A DNA stretch of 64,000 nucleotides from Delphinapterus leucas (Eukaryota > Chordata > Mammalia > Artiodactyla > Monodontidae): contig NW_022098076.1 in the NCBI RefSeq assembly GCF_002288925.2, positions 75,345,873-75,409,872 of the forward strand, read 5' to 3'. The notes under the pieces are model-generated. The model saw only the letters and a program-made list of their open reading frames with translations. It ran no database searches and had not been told where the DNA came from. Below, in pieces: positions 22,601-33,719 of the stretch (position 1 is its first letter; each line of letters starts with the position of its first letter). The translations under genes were made by a program, and so were the position numbers.

Positions 22601-23817
22601 GAAGCAGGAGAGAGGCTCATCTTCAAAAACAGAATGTACTCAAAGCAGTTCTTGGAAAGTCAAAGGAGGTTAAAACTGCAGTCGGCATTATTTTCCCTCT
22701 GGTGGAGTTAATGACCTTTCTCACTGACGATTCATGGGTTGGATGTGAACATCTGTCCCACGGTGGGAAAAAGGTGACTTAAGTATCTGAATTAAAAACG
22801 AGGACCAAAAGCAAACGCTCATTGGTCTTATACTGTTTCTTCATTGGTTTATGTCACATTTGTTCACTATTAATTAATTCATCCAAGTGTCAATTTTTAG
22901 CTCCTCCCATGTGTTCCTGTTCTTTCAAAAATTACAGTCTAAAGAGCGAGGGTAGAGCATGGAGACAATTAAATGAGTAAATATATAAAGTGAGATGTAC
23001 GTTTTGATAGTACAGAATGTTATTGGAGTACCTAGCATGGACTCCCAACCTAATCCAAACGGTCAAAGGAAGCTTCTTAGGGAAAGTAACATATAAAGTG
23101 ACATTTATAGTTTTCCTAGGGATCGATCAGTGCAAGAGGAAGTGACTTGGGAAAGGAGAATTCTCAAGGCCTGGGAGCAAGAGAACATGGCTCATAGAGA
23201 AACTGTAAGGGCTTCAAAGAAACTGTATCCTTTAGGACAAGAGGGAAGGAGGATGGGAAGAGACAGAAATTGGTAAGCCTCCATTTCCTCTTTCCTTTTC
23301 TTATCATCATAGACAATTAGGACTGATGGGAACATTAGTGGTCATCAGCTTTCTCTTAGAAATGGGAAAACACAAGTCCAGAGGAAGAAATTGACTTGTT
23401 CAAAGGCATAATTTTTCAAGTTGGAAGAATACACAAACCTGACTTCAGTTCCCTGCTCTAAGTCTGCTGTGTTCTTGTCATGGTCTGGTTGTTTACCTTT
23501 CTTTGGAATAGTTGAAACCATAAAAACCTTTGACTTAGCATTCTTAGGCTAGAAACCTACTGAAAATGGGGGGCTTGAGCTTATTGGAAATCTGGCTGAA
23601 AGACATAACTTCTTACATCCACAACTGTTGATTGTTTGCGCAGGATTTTGACTTAGTAATTTGGAAGTGCTTATATTCTAAGTAAATACATCTTTTGCTC
23701 TTTTCGCAATTGATTAGAACCTCATTATATGCTAACAAGATACTCCAAGATCCTGGAGATCTGGCCAAGCTATTCCAGGCACAAAACAGAGGAGTGTGCG
23801 TGTTTATGTGTGTCTGT
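19641..23817. other. unique noncoding DNA
   Basis: Over 4 kb with no recognised exon, RNA or clear repeat. The longest frame (20148-20543, plus, 131 codons) overlaps another frame (19985-20284), has no domain and is cysteine/serine/proline-rich; I regard it as chance. A MIR-like remnant may lie near 21850-21970. Confidence 0.45.
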
Positions 23818-23882
23818 GTATGAGAGAGACAGAGAGACAGAAAGACAGAGAGGCAGAGACAGAGACACAAACAGAGAAGTGC
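23818..23882. repeat. (AGAC/AGAG)n simple repeat
   Basis: GAGAGACAGAGAGACAGAAAG-type purine/C repeat; frames through it encode only RDRETE-like low-complexity peptide. Confidence 0.85.
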
Positions 23883-24889
23883 GTTTGGGAGAGAGCATAT
23901 ATTTTTACTAGAAGAAAGGGGGAATTTTTAGACAGTCAAAAAATTTTTAATTGTCCATTGCATGTACCTTGAAGGATAGTGAGAAATTAATGAGAAGGGA
24001 TGAGGGCCAACTGATCCAAGTTGCAGGGGAAAGTTGCAGGGCAAAGGTTAGTCTTAGGAAAGGACAGCAGTCCAGTTGGGCTGGAACAAAAGGAACATAT
24101 AATAAAGTAGCGAAATAATCAGTCAACAAATGTAGTTCAGGTGTAGATGGTGCTGAATTCTGAATGCCAACCTGTTTGGTGGACAATGGGGGAAAATTGT
24201 TTTTAAATAATGGAAAGGTAGACTTGAAGCAGAGCTGTAGGTGGCAATGAGGCTGCAGTGAAGCCTATGCTGTGCGGCCCAGACCCTTTCAGGAACAAAG
24301 AACCAATTCCCCCACCTGCTAAGAATGCTGGCCCCTGAGCACACACAGCTGACCTCTGGGAATTGCTTCCCCTGAGGTCACACCCCTCCCAGTATCCGGT
24401 ACCCCTGCCTAGATGTGGGCACATTTTCAGGGCCTCCCCAGGTCCTGAGCTCCACATGGGATCAGCTGAGGCTTTCATTGTGATTGTTTCACAGCTCAAC
24501 TTTTTCTGCCCCATCTTATCCTGTACATTTCCCTCCCTCAGATGTTGACCCTGAGCTCACTCCACAATAACCTGCCTCCTTACCACCTAGGTCTGTTTCC
24601 CAGGGGACCAGATCTGCAATAGAGGGATAAGCAAGGTAGGGAGAGTGTAAGCCAGATTCCAATTAATAAACATTACACGTTAAAGGCTTTACCCTGGAGG
24701 TGCTATTGAGCATCTAAAAAGAGGGAAGGGGTAAGAAGTAATCGGGAATTTTCATCTCATCCTTTTCATCTATAAACCCTCTAGGACTGAACGTCTACCA
24801 CTTTTCTCCAACTTCTTGACAACAACCTCATAAATTACATTTTTTACTTGGAGGTATAGCTTTCAAAACTGGCAATATAGCAGAATAAC
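23883..24889. other. unique noncoding DNA
   Basis: No repeat recognised. Overlapping 61-103 codon frames on both strands near 24123-24548 have no recognisable domain. Confidence 0.45.
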
Positions 24890-25000
24890 CACTGGGGCTT
24901 TCAAAAATATAGCTTTGTGACCCCACCCCAGAGATTCTGATTCAGCAGTTGTCTGGGGAGGGCCCCAGAAAAATGAGATATATACCACTACTTTAGTTTC
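24890..25000. mobile_element. MER5-like hAT fragment
   Basis: GACCCCACCCCAGAGATTCTGATTCAGCAG followed by TCTGGGGAGGGCCCC matches the central part of MER5-type elements ('ggccccaccccagagattctgattta... tctggggtggggcc'). Confidence 0.6.
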
Positions 25001-25045
25001 TACAACACACACTTTCAAGTGCATTTTCTTAGTTGATACACAAAC

Positions 25046-25190
25046 ACAGGTGTTATTGTTGTTGTTAGTATTATTGTTATTATTATACCCACTTAACAAA
25101 TGAGGAAGTCGGGGCTAAGAGAAGGTTAGCAACTCGCCGTAGGGCACCCAGCTAAGCAAAAAGACAGAATCAAGATTAAAGACAAGATCT
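25046..25190 (+). repeat. TTG/TTA microsatellite joined to a MIR fragment
   Basis: 25046-25088 is a TTG/TTA trinucleotide run. The following ACCCACTTAACAAATGAGGAAGTCGGGGC and AAGGTTAGCAACTCGCC match the MIR core ('cccattttacagatgaggaaactgaggc... ggttaagtaacttgcc'). Confidence 0.6.
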
Positions 25191-25639
25191 GACAGCCTCT
25201 TGATATTCTTTCCATTTCCCCACACTTTCCCTTTTAGCTCTTGTGAGGACAGAATCCTCAACCCTGCCCTTGCATGTGTTTATTCCACTCTCCCCGTCTT
25301 TGCTGAAGCTCTTCCCCAAACCTACCCCACTCTTCTCAACAATGCAAGCCCTGAGAAACCTTCAAGACCAGTCCAAGGGGTTTATAAAGCTATTCGAAAA
25401 GGTGTCATACAGAGCACTTTCAAAGTGGTACTATCCAAGGGGAGGTCTCAATGTGGTGCTCCCCAAGTATCCTCAAGGAACTACAAACCCAGGGAATGCT
25501 TGGGACTCATTCATAACCTCCATCACATCCCTCAGCCTTTGATCACTCTCATACACTTAGTCTTATTGACCCAGCCAGACTGGAAGCTTTGAGAGGAAAG
25601 ATACAGCTTTCCAACTCAATTCAACAAAATTAACAAACT
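25191..25639. other. noncoding DNA, possibly decayed L2
   Basis: Pyrimidine-rich sequence resembling L2 body, with two overlapping plus frames (130 codons at 25200-25592 and 99 codons at 25243-25542). Neither has a recognisable domain and neither has convincing splice sites. Confidence 0.4.
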
Positions 25640-25745
25640 TTCCTGGCCCCTTTTATGTACCAGATATGGGTCTAGCAAAACATGGATTAATAAGATACAG
25701 CCCCTGACCTCAAAGTGTTTATAATCTCTCCATGCCTTCTACAGC
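25640..25745 (-). repeat. L2 3' fragment
   Basis: TTTTATGTACCAGATATGGGTCTAGCA and AAGATACAGCCCCTGACCTC match the reverse complement of the L2 3' end ('tactatgtgccaggcactgttctagg... gatacagcagtgaac'). Confidence 0.5.
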
Positions 25746-25939
25746 TGGTTATCACTTCATAAACATGAATTTAGTTGTATTATGTACACAGAGCACAGTG
25801 TGGGGGTTATGAGAGTTTCTCAGAAGAAGAGCTATTTGAGCATAGCCTTGTTGGTAAATTGGTGAAGTGATCAGTGAGCCTGAAATTCATGCCTTAAAAA
25901 AGGAAGACATATTAAGGATATCTGTGTGTTTAGACTTAG

Positions 25940-26005
25940 GGGCATGGATTCATTGACTGATTCAACAAATATTTATTGGGTACCAATAATCCTAGGAGTT
26001 GTTAT
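25940..26005 (-). repeat. L2 terminal fragment
   Basis: CATTGACTGATTCAACAAATATTTATTGGGTACC is the reverse complement of the L2 end ('aataaatatttgttgaatgaatga'). Confidence 0.6.
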
Positions 26006-26009
26006 TTAC

Positions 26010-26755
26010 ACTTCCCTCTCTCTCTCCATCCCCACGTTCAATCCACCAGCCACTCTAATCCCTTCTACCCTTTAAGTATCTCTCTAATCCAGTTAGTTCT
26101 CTTCTACAGCCACCACCTCTAACAAAGCCTTCACCAATAGTTTACTAAAACTAATCTCTTCATCCAGCATCTACTTCTTTGAACTTCCATTTTCTACTTT
26201 GCAATTGGAATTTCATCTTTGGTAAATCTGAACTAGTCCCCACTCTGCTTCCCAAGACCCTTACGATAAAAGGTAAAATTTTAACCTGGGCCTACAAGGC
26301 TCCATACATTTTGGCCTCTTTCATTTTTCCAGCCTTATCTGACCTTCATTTCATGTTGTCTCTATGCTCTAGCCACACTAACATTCTTTCATGTTCTCCT
26401 CTACCACATGCCCTTTACAGGCACTCTTCCCTCCACTGAGTATGCTCTTCCCCATTACTTCTCTCCTTATTCTCCTTACCTCAGACTCTTCCTTCTGGAT
26501 TCAGCAGAATCACTATTTCCTTAGGGAAGAGTTCCCTGAGCTCCTCTTACCATCTCTACAGCCCCTTTACTTGTATGTATGATGGACCCCTCTCCTGCTA
26601 CTGTGCAGCATTTATCACAATTATAATTTTACATTTATTGTATCTGACTTTTTAATTAGACTCCATCTCCTCTTCCCTACCCTCAATATATTAAGTTCTA
26701 TGAGGGCAAGGACTCTGCCTGTCTTTGCACACCATCAGATCCAGCTGAGAAAATA
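26010..26755 (+). repeat. L2 element, 3' half
   Basis: Clear L2 order: TGGGCCTACAAGGCTCCATACATTTTGGCC, CTATGCTCTAGCCACACTAAC, TGCTCTTCCCCATTACTT, AAGAGTTCCCTGAGCTCC, ATTTATCACAATTATAATTTTACATTTATTG, TCTATGAGGGCAAGGACTCTG. This is the L2 3' region with relics of its reverse-transcriptase C-terminus upstream. Two plus frames of 63 and 86 codons here are relics or chance. Confidence 0.8.
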
Positions 26756-28054
26756 GTTAACTCAAATCACTTTCTGTAGGGCCTAGTTTTTGCACAAAAC
26801 CTTGGCCAAGAAAGGCTGCTTGCACCTGAGAAATCCTAAACATTCCACCAACTGTTTCCTGATCTAACTTTCTAGAACCCTCCAGCTCTCTGTGCTGACC
26901 CTTTATTATTCTTCAGTAGAGGATGCTGTTGGGAGTTGACCAAAGAACTGGCAGTGGACCTAATTTTCTAAATCTCTCTGAGCTTTGGAAAAGCTGTTTA
27001 TCTTTTCTATGACCCGGCTTCATCTTCTACACAATGAAGACCTTGAACCAGGACTTCTAAGTTCTCATACAGCATTCTGTAATTCATCTAAACAAAGGTA
27101 AAGGCAACCAGATATACAAGTAACAGTAAAAGAACCAATTGTGAAATGGACCTGGAAAGAAAAGGGGCATGTAGCCCTATGTATCTTAGGGCATAGCATG
27201 AGCTAGCGAGTACTTGGGTGCAAAGGTAGGGGTGTGTGTGTTTGTGTGTTTTAAAAAGCAGCCAACATCTGCCTTAGTTTGAATGCTGTCTTGTCTGGAG
27301 CCGAGGGGAAAAACCAGATGGCCTGCAATTCTCATTTAAGTCCCAAATTTAAATCTAAGGTAAACAGTCTATTTAGTGGGAAATTTGGGGACAGTCCCTA
27401 AGCAAAGTTTGTTTTACTTTTTACTCTCAGACTTGCTCCAAACCCTCAATGGAAATTACACCTTAGAAAGTGCCTACTTAAATTCCTTTAACAAGCAATC
27501 CCCTCTCAGCAGACACAAGTTTGGGCCTGTTCACACACCTCAAACAGACCATGCATCTGAATTGTTTGCAGCGCCCCAGGCTACAGGTGCTTTAAAGCAC
27601 CACTATCAGATTGCTTCTCAATCTTCTCCTCCAGACTAAATAGTTCTGATTTTTGTCAGCAACGTTTCATACTCTAGGGCTCCCTTATTAACTGTGTTTG
27701 CACTCAACTGGATTTTTATCCTGCTCCGTGCTCTGCTGGCTTTGTTCATTTTAGGATCTCAGAGGCCAGACGTGGGACTTGCTGGCTCCAGGCCCCCTTT
27801 CTTCCTTTTAAAAATGTTTTGATGGTCATATGTTAAGGGTTAATGACAATCGTCTGCCCAGAATGCTCAAGCATACACTTGCATCAGGTCAGGGGCATTG
27901 ATGAAATCAACCTCAAAATCCAGAACATCCGTCCTATAATTAAGATCCACTAATGTATGGACACACAGGTCAGCAAGACCTACTTATGGTCTCCACAAAT
28001 TAAAGGGCTCCAAAGGAAAAATTCCTCTCTTCCAGAGAGTGATTTTTCAAGGAG
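26756..28054. other. unique noncoding DNA, candidate conserved block
   Basis: No repeat recognised. The part from about 27380 to 27790 lacks any repeat signature and contains a perfect 16-base palindrome; an 87-codon frame (27376-27639) has no recognisable domain. It may be regulatory, but conservation cannot be judged from one sequence. Confidence 0.4.
27586..27601. promoter_or_regulatory. perfect 16-bp palindrome
   Basis: GGTGCTTTAAAGCACC is identical to its reverse complement. It could bind a symmetric dimer or be chance; no repeat accounts for it. Confidence 0.35.
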
Positions 28055-28240
28055 CACATTAAATAAATATTTATTGAGCATCTATGTTGTGACAGGCATT
28101 GTACTAGCTAGTGGGATACAGAAGTGAGCATAGGAGATAGGGTCCACATCCTCATTGTGCTTACAGGCTATGGGAGGGAACATGTCACAGGAAATTATAC
28201 AGGCAGTTATAATGGAGTAAGTGCTATGGCAGAAAAAATA
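28055..28240 (-). repeat. L2 3' end
   Basis: AAATAAATATTTATTGAGCATCTATGTTGTGACAGGCATTGTACTAGC, GGGATACAGAAGTGAGCA and ATTGTGCTTACAGGCTA are the reverse complement of L2 3' sequence in the expected order. Confidence 0.75.
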
Positions 28241-28273
28241 TTGAGGCCCCTAACTCAGAATTAGAAAAAGCAA

Positions 28274-28398
28274 GGAATTCCCTGGCAGTCCAGTGGTTAG
28301 GACTTGGCACTTTCACTGCCAGGGCCTTGAGTTCAATCCCTGGTTGGGGACTAAGGTCTTGAACGCCACGCAGCACAGCCAAAAAAAAAAAAAAAAAA
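28274..28398 (+). mobile_element. CHR-1-type tRNA-Glu-derived SINE
   Basis: GGAATTCCCTGGCAGTCCAG, TGGTTAGGACTTGGCAC, TTTCACTGCCAGGGCC, GAGTTCAATCCCTGG (B-box-like) and CCACGCAGCACAGCC, then a poly-A tail. The 5' half is close to tRNA-Glu. It is flanked by 17-base duplications with two mismatches (28257-28273 and 28399-28415). The shared type occurs in whales, hippos and ruminants; the mismatched duplications suit an older insertion than the CHR-2 copies. Confidence 0.93.
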
Positions 28399-28570
28399 AG
28401 AATTAGAAGAAACAAAACTGAAAAAGCCATGGTCAAGGGCCTGAAATAGTTTCCACTTGGCTGCCTCACAGAGCAGAGGGGCAGTGTTGAGAGTGCGGCC
28501 CACAGAGAAAGGGGAGATGGAAACATTCAGGACCTTGTAAGCCAGGTAAGAAGATGAAAGTACTTTACAA

Positions 28571-28780
28571 CAGTGGTTCTTAACCAGGGGTGATCTGGCT
28601 CCCCCAGGGGACATTTGACAATGTCTCTCCATATTTCTGGTCATCACAACTCAAGTAGTTCTACTGGCATCTTTTGTGGAGAGGCCAAGGATATGGCTAA
28701 ACACTGTGCAATGCACAGCTACCACAACAAAGAGTTTTCCTCCACAAATGTCAATCATGCCAAGGTTGAGAAGCCCTCCT
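28571..28780 (+). mobile_element. MER20-like nonautonomous hAT element
   Basis: CAGTGGTTCTTAACCAGGGG at the left, CCCCCAGGGGACATTTGACAATGTC, ACTACTGGCATC-like words, CACTGTGCAATGCACAGC, CACAACAAAGAGTTTTCC and AATGTCAATCATGCCAAGGTTGAGAAGCCC. The order is that of the MER20-type element. The short terminal inverted sequence (CAGTGGTTCT... AGAAGCCCT) is still visible. A second copy in the other orientation lies at 31654-32044. Confidence 0.75.
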
Positions 28781-28800
28781 CTATAGCAGAGGGATCACAA

Positions 28801-29489
28801 AAGGAGAGAGCAACATGATCAGACTTTCCTTTTATAGCTTCACTCTGAACAGAGAGAGGTGGACAAGGTGTGTTAGAAAGAGCACAAGCAAGGAGAAATA
28901 ATTTATTGCAGTCTCGCTGGTAAGATATGAGATATTAGAAAAATCCTCTTTGGCCAGTGGACCTGCCACAGAAACACATCTCGGTGTGTGATGTCAGAAT
29001 AAAAGGGCCACTGCAGAAGTTTTAAGGCGCTACCCTTTCTTGACTAGTGAGGGATGGAATAAAGTAAATAAAGTAAAATAACTATTTTCATCCACACATT
29101 TGTATATCTCACCATTTTGGTGTTCTCAAGCTGAAGGTATATAAGATAAAAGTCTTTGGATTAAATTGTTAGCTGACTTTCACATAAAATGGTAGGGTCC
29201 AGATATTTTCAATGCACACACATACACATACACACACACACACAGGGCATGATCCCAGGTATTTGTGGAGCATGTTTTGCATTCTTTGTGACAGGTGGGG
29301 TCCTATAAGTGCAGAACAGTGACAGCTGCTCAGCATGATAATGTGTTCCGTATTGTCAGACCAATTTGGAAAAACTCGTAGTATCTATTATTGACTAGTA
29401 TAACATATATAGAAAGTCTCTTTGTACAGGGTAAAGCACAGTAGTTCTCACCCTCTTCCTCTCTGATGACTGCCCAGTGTCCCAACAAA
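28801..29489. other. unique noncoding DNA with a (CA)n repeat
   Basis: No gene; a (CA)n microsatellite at 29214-29245 is the only clear feature. Confidence 0.5.
29214..29245. repeat. (CA)n microsatellite
   Basis: CACACA repeat interrupted by two TACACA steps, ending in a pure run. Confidence 0.9.
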
Positions 29490-29725
29490 GCATCTAAAAA
29501 TAGATGGTATTTACTGAGCTCTTGCCATACACCAGGTTCTTGTGCTAAGCACTTTATATATGTTTCCTCACATGATTGTCACAATGCTATAGAGCAGGTA
29601 TTTTTCTTCCACTTTTACATTTAAGGACGCTGAGACTTCGGGAGGTTCTTAGTAATTTGTCCAAAGTTGCAAAGCTAGGAGAATGCAGAGACTAGATTGC
29701 AATGCAGGAATGAAAACTTCTCCCA
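29490..29725 (+). repeat. MIR SINE
   Basis: TATTTACTGAGCTCTTGCCATACACCAGG, TGTGCTAAGCACTTTATATATG, TTAAGGACGCTGAGACTTCGGGAGG and CCAAAGTTGCAAAGCTAGG follow the MIR order closely. Confidence 0.8.
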
Positions 29726-30934
29726 AGGCTCTTGAGTTTGACCCAAAAGCCTGGCTTTTCTGATCAACAGCAATGAGTGATTTCAAGAGGCCATCTGGAG
29801 CAAGCCTCTCCTCTGAGCATCTTGTCCCTTGGAGGTAAGACTGAGCACTCATTGAACTCTGGCCATCTTCATGTTGTTTGAGGAATATTCAGGCCCAGCT
29901 GGATACAGCTGTTTGAGCCATAGCCATTTCAAGTCTACACATCCTACTCCCCCCAGCCCCCTGACCACTCTCTCCATTGCGTTCTAGTAAAGTGACTAAC
30001 TTGGCATCTCTCTCCAGAAATTAGGGCAACAAAGAGATAACTGCTGATCTCCCAATACCAAATTGGCAAAGCCCATCACACTTCCAGGGGTTGTTTCAAA
30101 AATACCCAATTCTTAGGTTTGACTACGGCAGGCAGGAAAGAGTTGGGATTACGGCCAGAGGCGCAGACCCAGAGCAGACCACAGAGTCTCTGCTTGTTTG
30201 TTCCCCTCTAATAACCACGGGATGGTTCCTAGTTACTCTACAGATAAGAACTTCTTATCACTCTTGGCACTTTCACATGTTTTTCTATTTTTCATTCGGA
30301 AGTGTGTAATTTTCCTGCTGTTGGCCACCCATCCCGACAGCACAGCCAAATGTCCGGAGGCTTTCAAAGATATGTGCAGCTATCCCCTGAAACTCAACCT
30401 CTTCACAAGGTATTTCCCAAGGACCCCAAATGGCTGACCTCCCAGAAAACACACACGTACCACACAATATAAAATAGTTTTCCTTCTGAACCAAAAGTTC
30501 ATTTTCCCCAATCCTATGGCCTACGCCCTAAATGAGACCACATGGCACAGAGTCTTCTGTCCCTCAAGAGCCAGTTCAATGGCCATAGCTGAGCTGACTC
30601 ACAATTGCTGGGAAGGAGGCATAACTAACCTTCCACTTAGGCAAATTTCTTCCAAAGCTCTAGACGTGGGCTTCACAGTACCTAGACATACACACATTTC
30701 CTACTAAATCCTAGGGAGAGCTGAAGAGTCGCCCACTTTCCAGCTATAGACCATTACAGAGCTCACGATCCATCACTAGAAGTATCCTGTGTTAGGACCC
30801 AAAGGTGAACACCGACAAGGCCCCTGTTGCCTCTGGTTCCCCATCTTGGATCCAAGAGGCTGTGCTTGTTTGGTCTCTGGTCTGTGCCCTCCTGGAAAGA
30901 GTGGTTGCTGGCTTTGATCCTCAAGAGAACAACA
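29726..30934. other. unique noncoding DNA
   Basis: No repeat or gene recognised; open frames of 60-80 codons on both strands (30091-30707 and elsewhere) show no domain. Confidence 0.45.
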
Positions 30935-31458
30935 TATGAGTTTCCTGGGGCTGCTGTAATAAATTTTCACAAACTTGGCGGCTTAAAACAACAGAAATGT
31001 ATTCTCTCAGAGCTCTAGAGGCCAGAAGCTTGAAATAAGCTTCACTGAGCTGAAATCAAGGTGTCAGCAGGGCTACAGTCCCTCCAGAGGTTCATACAGG
31101 AGAGCTGCTTCCTTGCTTTTCCAGCTTCTGGTGGCCGCTGGCTTGTGGTTGCTTCACTCCACCATCCAGGCCAACATCTCCATATCTTTCTCTGCTTCTA
31201 TCACATTGCCTTCTCCTTCGTGGGTGTCAACTCTCTCTCTCTGCCTCTGTCTTATAAGGACTCTTGTGATGGTGTCTTATAAGGACTCTTGTGATGGCAC
31301 TTAGGAGCCACTGGGCAATGCAAAATAATCTCCTCATCTCAAGGTCCTTAATTCAATCACCTCTGCAAAGACCCCTTTTCCAAATAAGGTAAGATTTATA
31401 GATTCTAGGGATTAGGACCTGATATCTTTAGGGACCTGTATTCAGCCTACTACTAACA
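30935..31458 (-). repeat. MLT1-type MaLR solitary LTR
   Basis: Reads as the reverse complement of MLT1: GGGGCTGCTGTAATAAATTTTCACAAACTTGGCGGCTTAAAACAACAG, CTTCTGGTGGCCGCTGGC, TTATAAGGACTCTTGTGATGG, AACCACCTTT-like words and AAGACCCCTTTTCCAAATAAGG, GGATTAGGACCTGATATCTTTAGG. A 25-bp unit is tandemly duplicated at 31248-31297. LTR only; no internal retroviral genes. Confidence 0.82.
31248..31297. repeat. 25-bp perfect tandem duplication inside the LTR
   Basis: 31248-31272 and 31273-31297 are identical; each contains TTATAAGGACTCTTGTGATGG-like sequence. No base differs, so the duplication is young compared with the LTR. Confidence 0.9.
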
Positions 31459-31653
31459 CCTGCCAGCCCATTTTGCAGAGAGATGAGGGAGCACAGGTCT
31501 ATGGCACATGTCATAACTTAGAGTTGAAAAGTTTATATACACAAGTGTATATCAGTGGCCCTGTAAAGATGTGTGTTCACTCAACATGTTCAGAATTAAA
31601 AATAATCTACACTCTAGCGTCTCAACTGTACTTGTATTGCTACCATCTACTGT

Positions 31654-32044
31654 CAAATTTCTCAACCTCAGCACTGTTGACATTTGGGCTAATTCTTTGG
31701 AGGGCGGCACCGTTCTGTGCGTTTAGGCTCTTTAGCAGCATCCAGCAAATAAAAATATAGGAAATCCATTTAAAACTGAATTTCAGATAAACAGTGAATA
31801 TGTTTTTAAGAATAAGTATGCCCTGTACGATATTTGGGACATTCTAATACTAAAAAAAAAAAAAAAAACCTTTCTTTATCTGAAATTTAAATGTAACTAG
31901 GTATCCTGCATTTTATGTGTCAATTCTACACTAGATGCCAGTAGCACACACCCACCCTCGGCCCCCGTTGCAACAAACAAAAATGTCTCCAGACATTGCC
32001 AAACATCCCTTGGGAGGCAAAACCACCTTCAGTTGAGAACCACT
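31654..32044 (-). mobile_element. MER20-like element split by a palindromic MITE
   Basis: TTTCTCAACCTCAGCACTGTTGACATTTGGGC and TTTAGCAGCATCC form the left part (31654-31746). CTAGATGCCAGTAGCAC, AAATGTCTCCAGACATTGCCAAAC and AGTTGAGAACCACT form the right part (about 31920-32044). Together they are the reverse complement of the type at 28571. About 165 bases of another element lie between. Confidence 0.78.
31750..31916. mobile_element. palindromic MITE (MER53/MER96-like)
   Basis: The left arm (ATAGGAAATCCATTTAAAAC, TGAATTTCAGATAAAC, GAATAAGTATGCCC) and the reverse complement of the right arm (GGGACATTC, TTATCTGAAATTTAAATG, GTATCCTGCATTTT) correspond, so the element is a long inverted repeat with a small centre. 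An A17 tract at about 31852-31868 lies in the right arm. The family name is from memory. Confidence 0.65.
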
Positions 32045-33719
32045 CATCTACTTAATAGAAAGAGATAAAGAGAAACCCTCGTAAAATAGGAAAGACAGAA
32101 AAATATGTGGAACTGTTTTAAATGTGTGCAAGCTGCGAGTTGTGGCTACTTACTTGCAAAGTTATCAGGTCCTAAGGCCACAGGCCACATGAACACTAGC
32201 ATGGCTCTGGTAGGATGAGTGTTCATCACTGTTGGTGGGGGACCCGGTTTGGGGAAGCCAGGTTACTCCTGGGAATAATCCTGCCCTGCCCCTTTCAAGC
32301 CTTGGAGCCTCAGGCTGAGCAACAGGACTAGGCATGATTTCCCATCCCCCCATTCACCCTCTAATTTATTTTAATTATTCTCTCCCCTCCCCACCCCCGC
32401 TTAGTCCTCAGGCTTTGCTTAGGAGCAAGTGGCTCTCTCATTCACGCAGTTAGGTTTGAAGGCGCCAAGAGACAATTGTCTGGCAGAGCTGGGCTATGAG
32501 GTCCTTCCACTAAGACTCGATTTTGAGCATGTCCGTACTGGTAGGAAAAGCAAAACAAAGAGGGGCTGAATGGGTGTGTGCCCGCCTCTCTCTCTCTCAT
32601 TTTTTTCCTGCACTCTCAGTCCCCGGTGAAGACTTGGCACCTGGCATTTGGAGTATCCATGCCTCACCCAGGCTTTCTGTACTGATAACCAGTGACTCTC
32701 CCCCAGGGCCCCCTAACCCACCAGCTGCCTCTGCACTATATCAAATTTGGCTCTGAAAAGCTTCCAGTATAAGCCTGGTGCAAACAGATAGTAATCCGGT
32801 ACACATATTGTATGTCTTTATAAACAAAGCCATGTATATTTATAGACCCATATCAATGACAGATCTATATGGAGAGATAATGGGGGTTTTACAGACCAAA
32901 AAAAAAAAAAATGTTGAGGTTTTGAAGCCTCTGACCCAAAATAAAATTAAATACCAAATAATACTCAGCAACAAATCCCTTAATAAGGGAGGGCTGTTAT
33001 CTATCCCAGGACTGGTGGAGTCTAAATGGGAGATTTGTTGGGGAGGGCTCAGACCCTCATAGTAGGCAAGCAGGATTTCGGTTCTGTTCCAGAGTCATCT
33101 GCTCAAGGATGAGTATTTCATTATTCACTGATGAGCCCTTGGTTGCTTGGAGTCATTAACACTATCTTCAAAGGGTTTATATTAACCAGCTACACATGGC
33201 CTCACAGAGCAGTCCAAAACCAAAGTTGACATTTAGGAAAAGTTTTAAGAATGAATAAATGAATTCAATGAAACAATGAGTTCGCTCCTAGAACTCAGAG
33301 ACTAAGACGAAATTGTCTAGGGAGAAAAATACAGAGAACATAAAGAACATGCCATAAGAGAATGCTGGAAGAAGGAATGGGTTCCAGGATAATGGCCCCA
33401 AAGATTGGCATTGTGAGGGACAGGCTTCAACTCAGACTCTTTATCCAGCACGGGAGATGGGGCCAACTTAGTTCTTAGGATGGGTTGGTGTATGTACACA
33501 ATCTGGCCAACTACAGAGAGAGTGACAGAGACGCACACTGGACAGACACCAAGTAGAGGCAGACGCACTGCAACCGGAACCCACACATTCCAGCTTCAGC
33601 ATCTTCCTGGGTCATCTCTTTCATGCCTGCCATTTACATGGAGAAGGACATTCCACTGGTTTGAGGGCTTTTCAGTCTTTCAAATGCCTATATCCTGGGG
33701 ATAACCCATTGACTCTTTT
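32045..33719. other. unique noncoding DNA
   Basis: No gene or repeat recognised. Frames up to 94 codons have no domain. A perfect 12-base palindrome lies at 32470-32481. Confidence 0.45.
32470..32481. promoter_or_regulatory. SOX-type palindrome
   Basis: AGACAATTGTCT is its own reverse complement and contains ACAAT and ATTGT, the halves of a SOX site, facing each other. Motif only; function is not shown. Confidence 0.35.

Noticed and set aside
23818..23882. RD/ER-rich peptide frame
   Set aside because: Produced by an AGAC/AGAG simple repeat.
25200..25592. 130-codon open frame
   Set aside because: A competing 99-codon frame overlaps it, the DNA resembles decayed L2, and no domain is recognisable.
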